From positions 1-6,976 of the forward strand of contig WLGP01000046.1 of assembly GCA_009703165.1 (NCBI GenBank): a stretch of DNA of 6,976 nucleotides. Direction: 5' to 3'. This DNA comes from Actinomycetota bacterium (GTDB lineage: Bacteria; Actinomycetota; Actinomycetes; Nanopelagicales; Nanopelagicaceae). How positions within the stretch are numbered: the first letter of the stretch is position 1; the number at the start of each line of letters is the position of its first letter. Below, in pieces: positions 6,611-6,976 of this stretch. The translations under genes and the position numbers were made by a program. Below the pieces are notes generated by a model. The model was not told the DNA's origin. It worked only from the letters and a program-made list of their open reading frames with translations, and ran no database searches.

Positions 6611-6976
6611 ATGACTCCTCACGCCACTCTGGAGCAATGGTCAGGTAAGAAGATCCACTTCATCGGTATTGGTGGAGCGGGTATGAGTGGTTTGGCACGA
6701 ATCTCACTCTCATTGGGATTACAGGTATCCGGGAGCGACTCTAAAGATTCATCTGTTCTTCTTGCACTCAAAGCACTCGGTGCGGATGTGCTTGTAGGCC
6801 ATCAGGCGTCACATGTTGATGGCTGTGACGTTGTTATTTATTCAAACGCGATTGCACCGACCAACCCTGAGATGCAGCGCGCATCCGAATTAAAGCTGCC
6901 GTTGATTACCCGCGCACAGGCGCTAGCGGTCTTGATGTCGACAAGTAAGAGCCTTGCCGTTGCAGGTACCCACGGA
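6611..6976 (+). CDS. murC: UDP-N-acetylmuramate--L-alanine ligase MurC, 5' part only
   Basis: First Mur ligase of the pathway; adds L-Ala to UDP-MurNAc with ATP in the cytoplasm. The window holds the first 122 codons of a gene that normally encodes about 450-490 residues; the frame is open to the last base. Visible are the N-terminal UDP-binding Rossmann-like motif KIHFIGIGGAGMSGLA (14-29), QVSGSD (38-43), the VIYSNAIAPTNPE stretch (75-87) and LPLITRAQALAVLM (96-109). The final residues, AVAGTHG, are the beginning of the ATP-binding P-loop, so the sequence is cut within the catalytic signature. The ATG directly follows the murG TAA in the same frame, and the next methionine lies inside the glycine-rich motif, so this start is well supported. 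No clear ribosome binding site precedes it (the nearest candidate, TGGA, is 16 bases away), which suggests re-initiation after murG. Confidence 0.96.
   Translation, partial: MTPHATLEQWSGKKIHFIGIGGAGMSGLARISLSLGLQVSGSDSKDSSVLLALKALGADVLVGHQASHVDGCDVVIYSNAIAPTNPEMQRASELKLPLITRAQALAVLMSTSKSLAVAGTHG

Overview
This window is a dense stretch of a division and cell wall (dcw) cluster, all on the + strand, in the order murE (3' end) - murF - mraY - murD - ftsW - murG - murC (5' end). Both outer genes are cut by the window edges. I found no RNA gene, mobile element, CRISPR array, terminator or internal promoter that I can support. The only DNA not covered by a reading frame is a 21-base gap between mraY and murD. 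It is a conserved housekeeping locus, and I do not see an undescribed system in it.

The gene order and several protein signatures point to an actinobacterium. The strongest are the PLP-V-GNGEQ segment of MurG, the [10 protein letters not shown] segment of MraY and the WIAGGLAKGA segment of MurD. Base composition looks close to 50% G+C from a few lines counted by hand, which is low for that phylum. With the tight packing, this suggests a streamlined, moderate-GC lineage such as the freshwater planktonic groups (Nanopelagicales/acI, or Rhodoluna-like Microbacteriaceae). The placement is inference; no 16S gene or other marker is present.

The genes form one pathway. MurE adds the third residue of the stem peptide; its DNPR motif predicts meso-diaminopimelate. 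MurF adds D-Ala-D-Ala to give UDP-MurNAc-pentapeptide. MraY moves phospho-MurNAc-pentapeptide onto undecaprenyl phosphate (lipid I), and MurG adds GlcNAc to give lipid II. MurC and MurD are earlier cytoplasmic ligases, adding L-Ala and D-Glu. FtsW is the SEDS glycosyltransferase that polymerises lipid II at the division site.

Junctions: murE/murF, murF/mraY and murD/ftsW overlap by 4 bases (ATGA). ftsW/murG and murG/murC abut with no gap and stay in the same frame, separated only by one TAA each. This layout suggests one polycistronic mRNA with strong translational coupling. Transcription presumably starts upstream of the window and continues past it.
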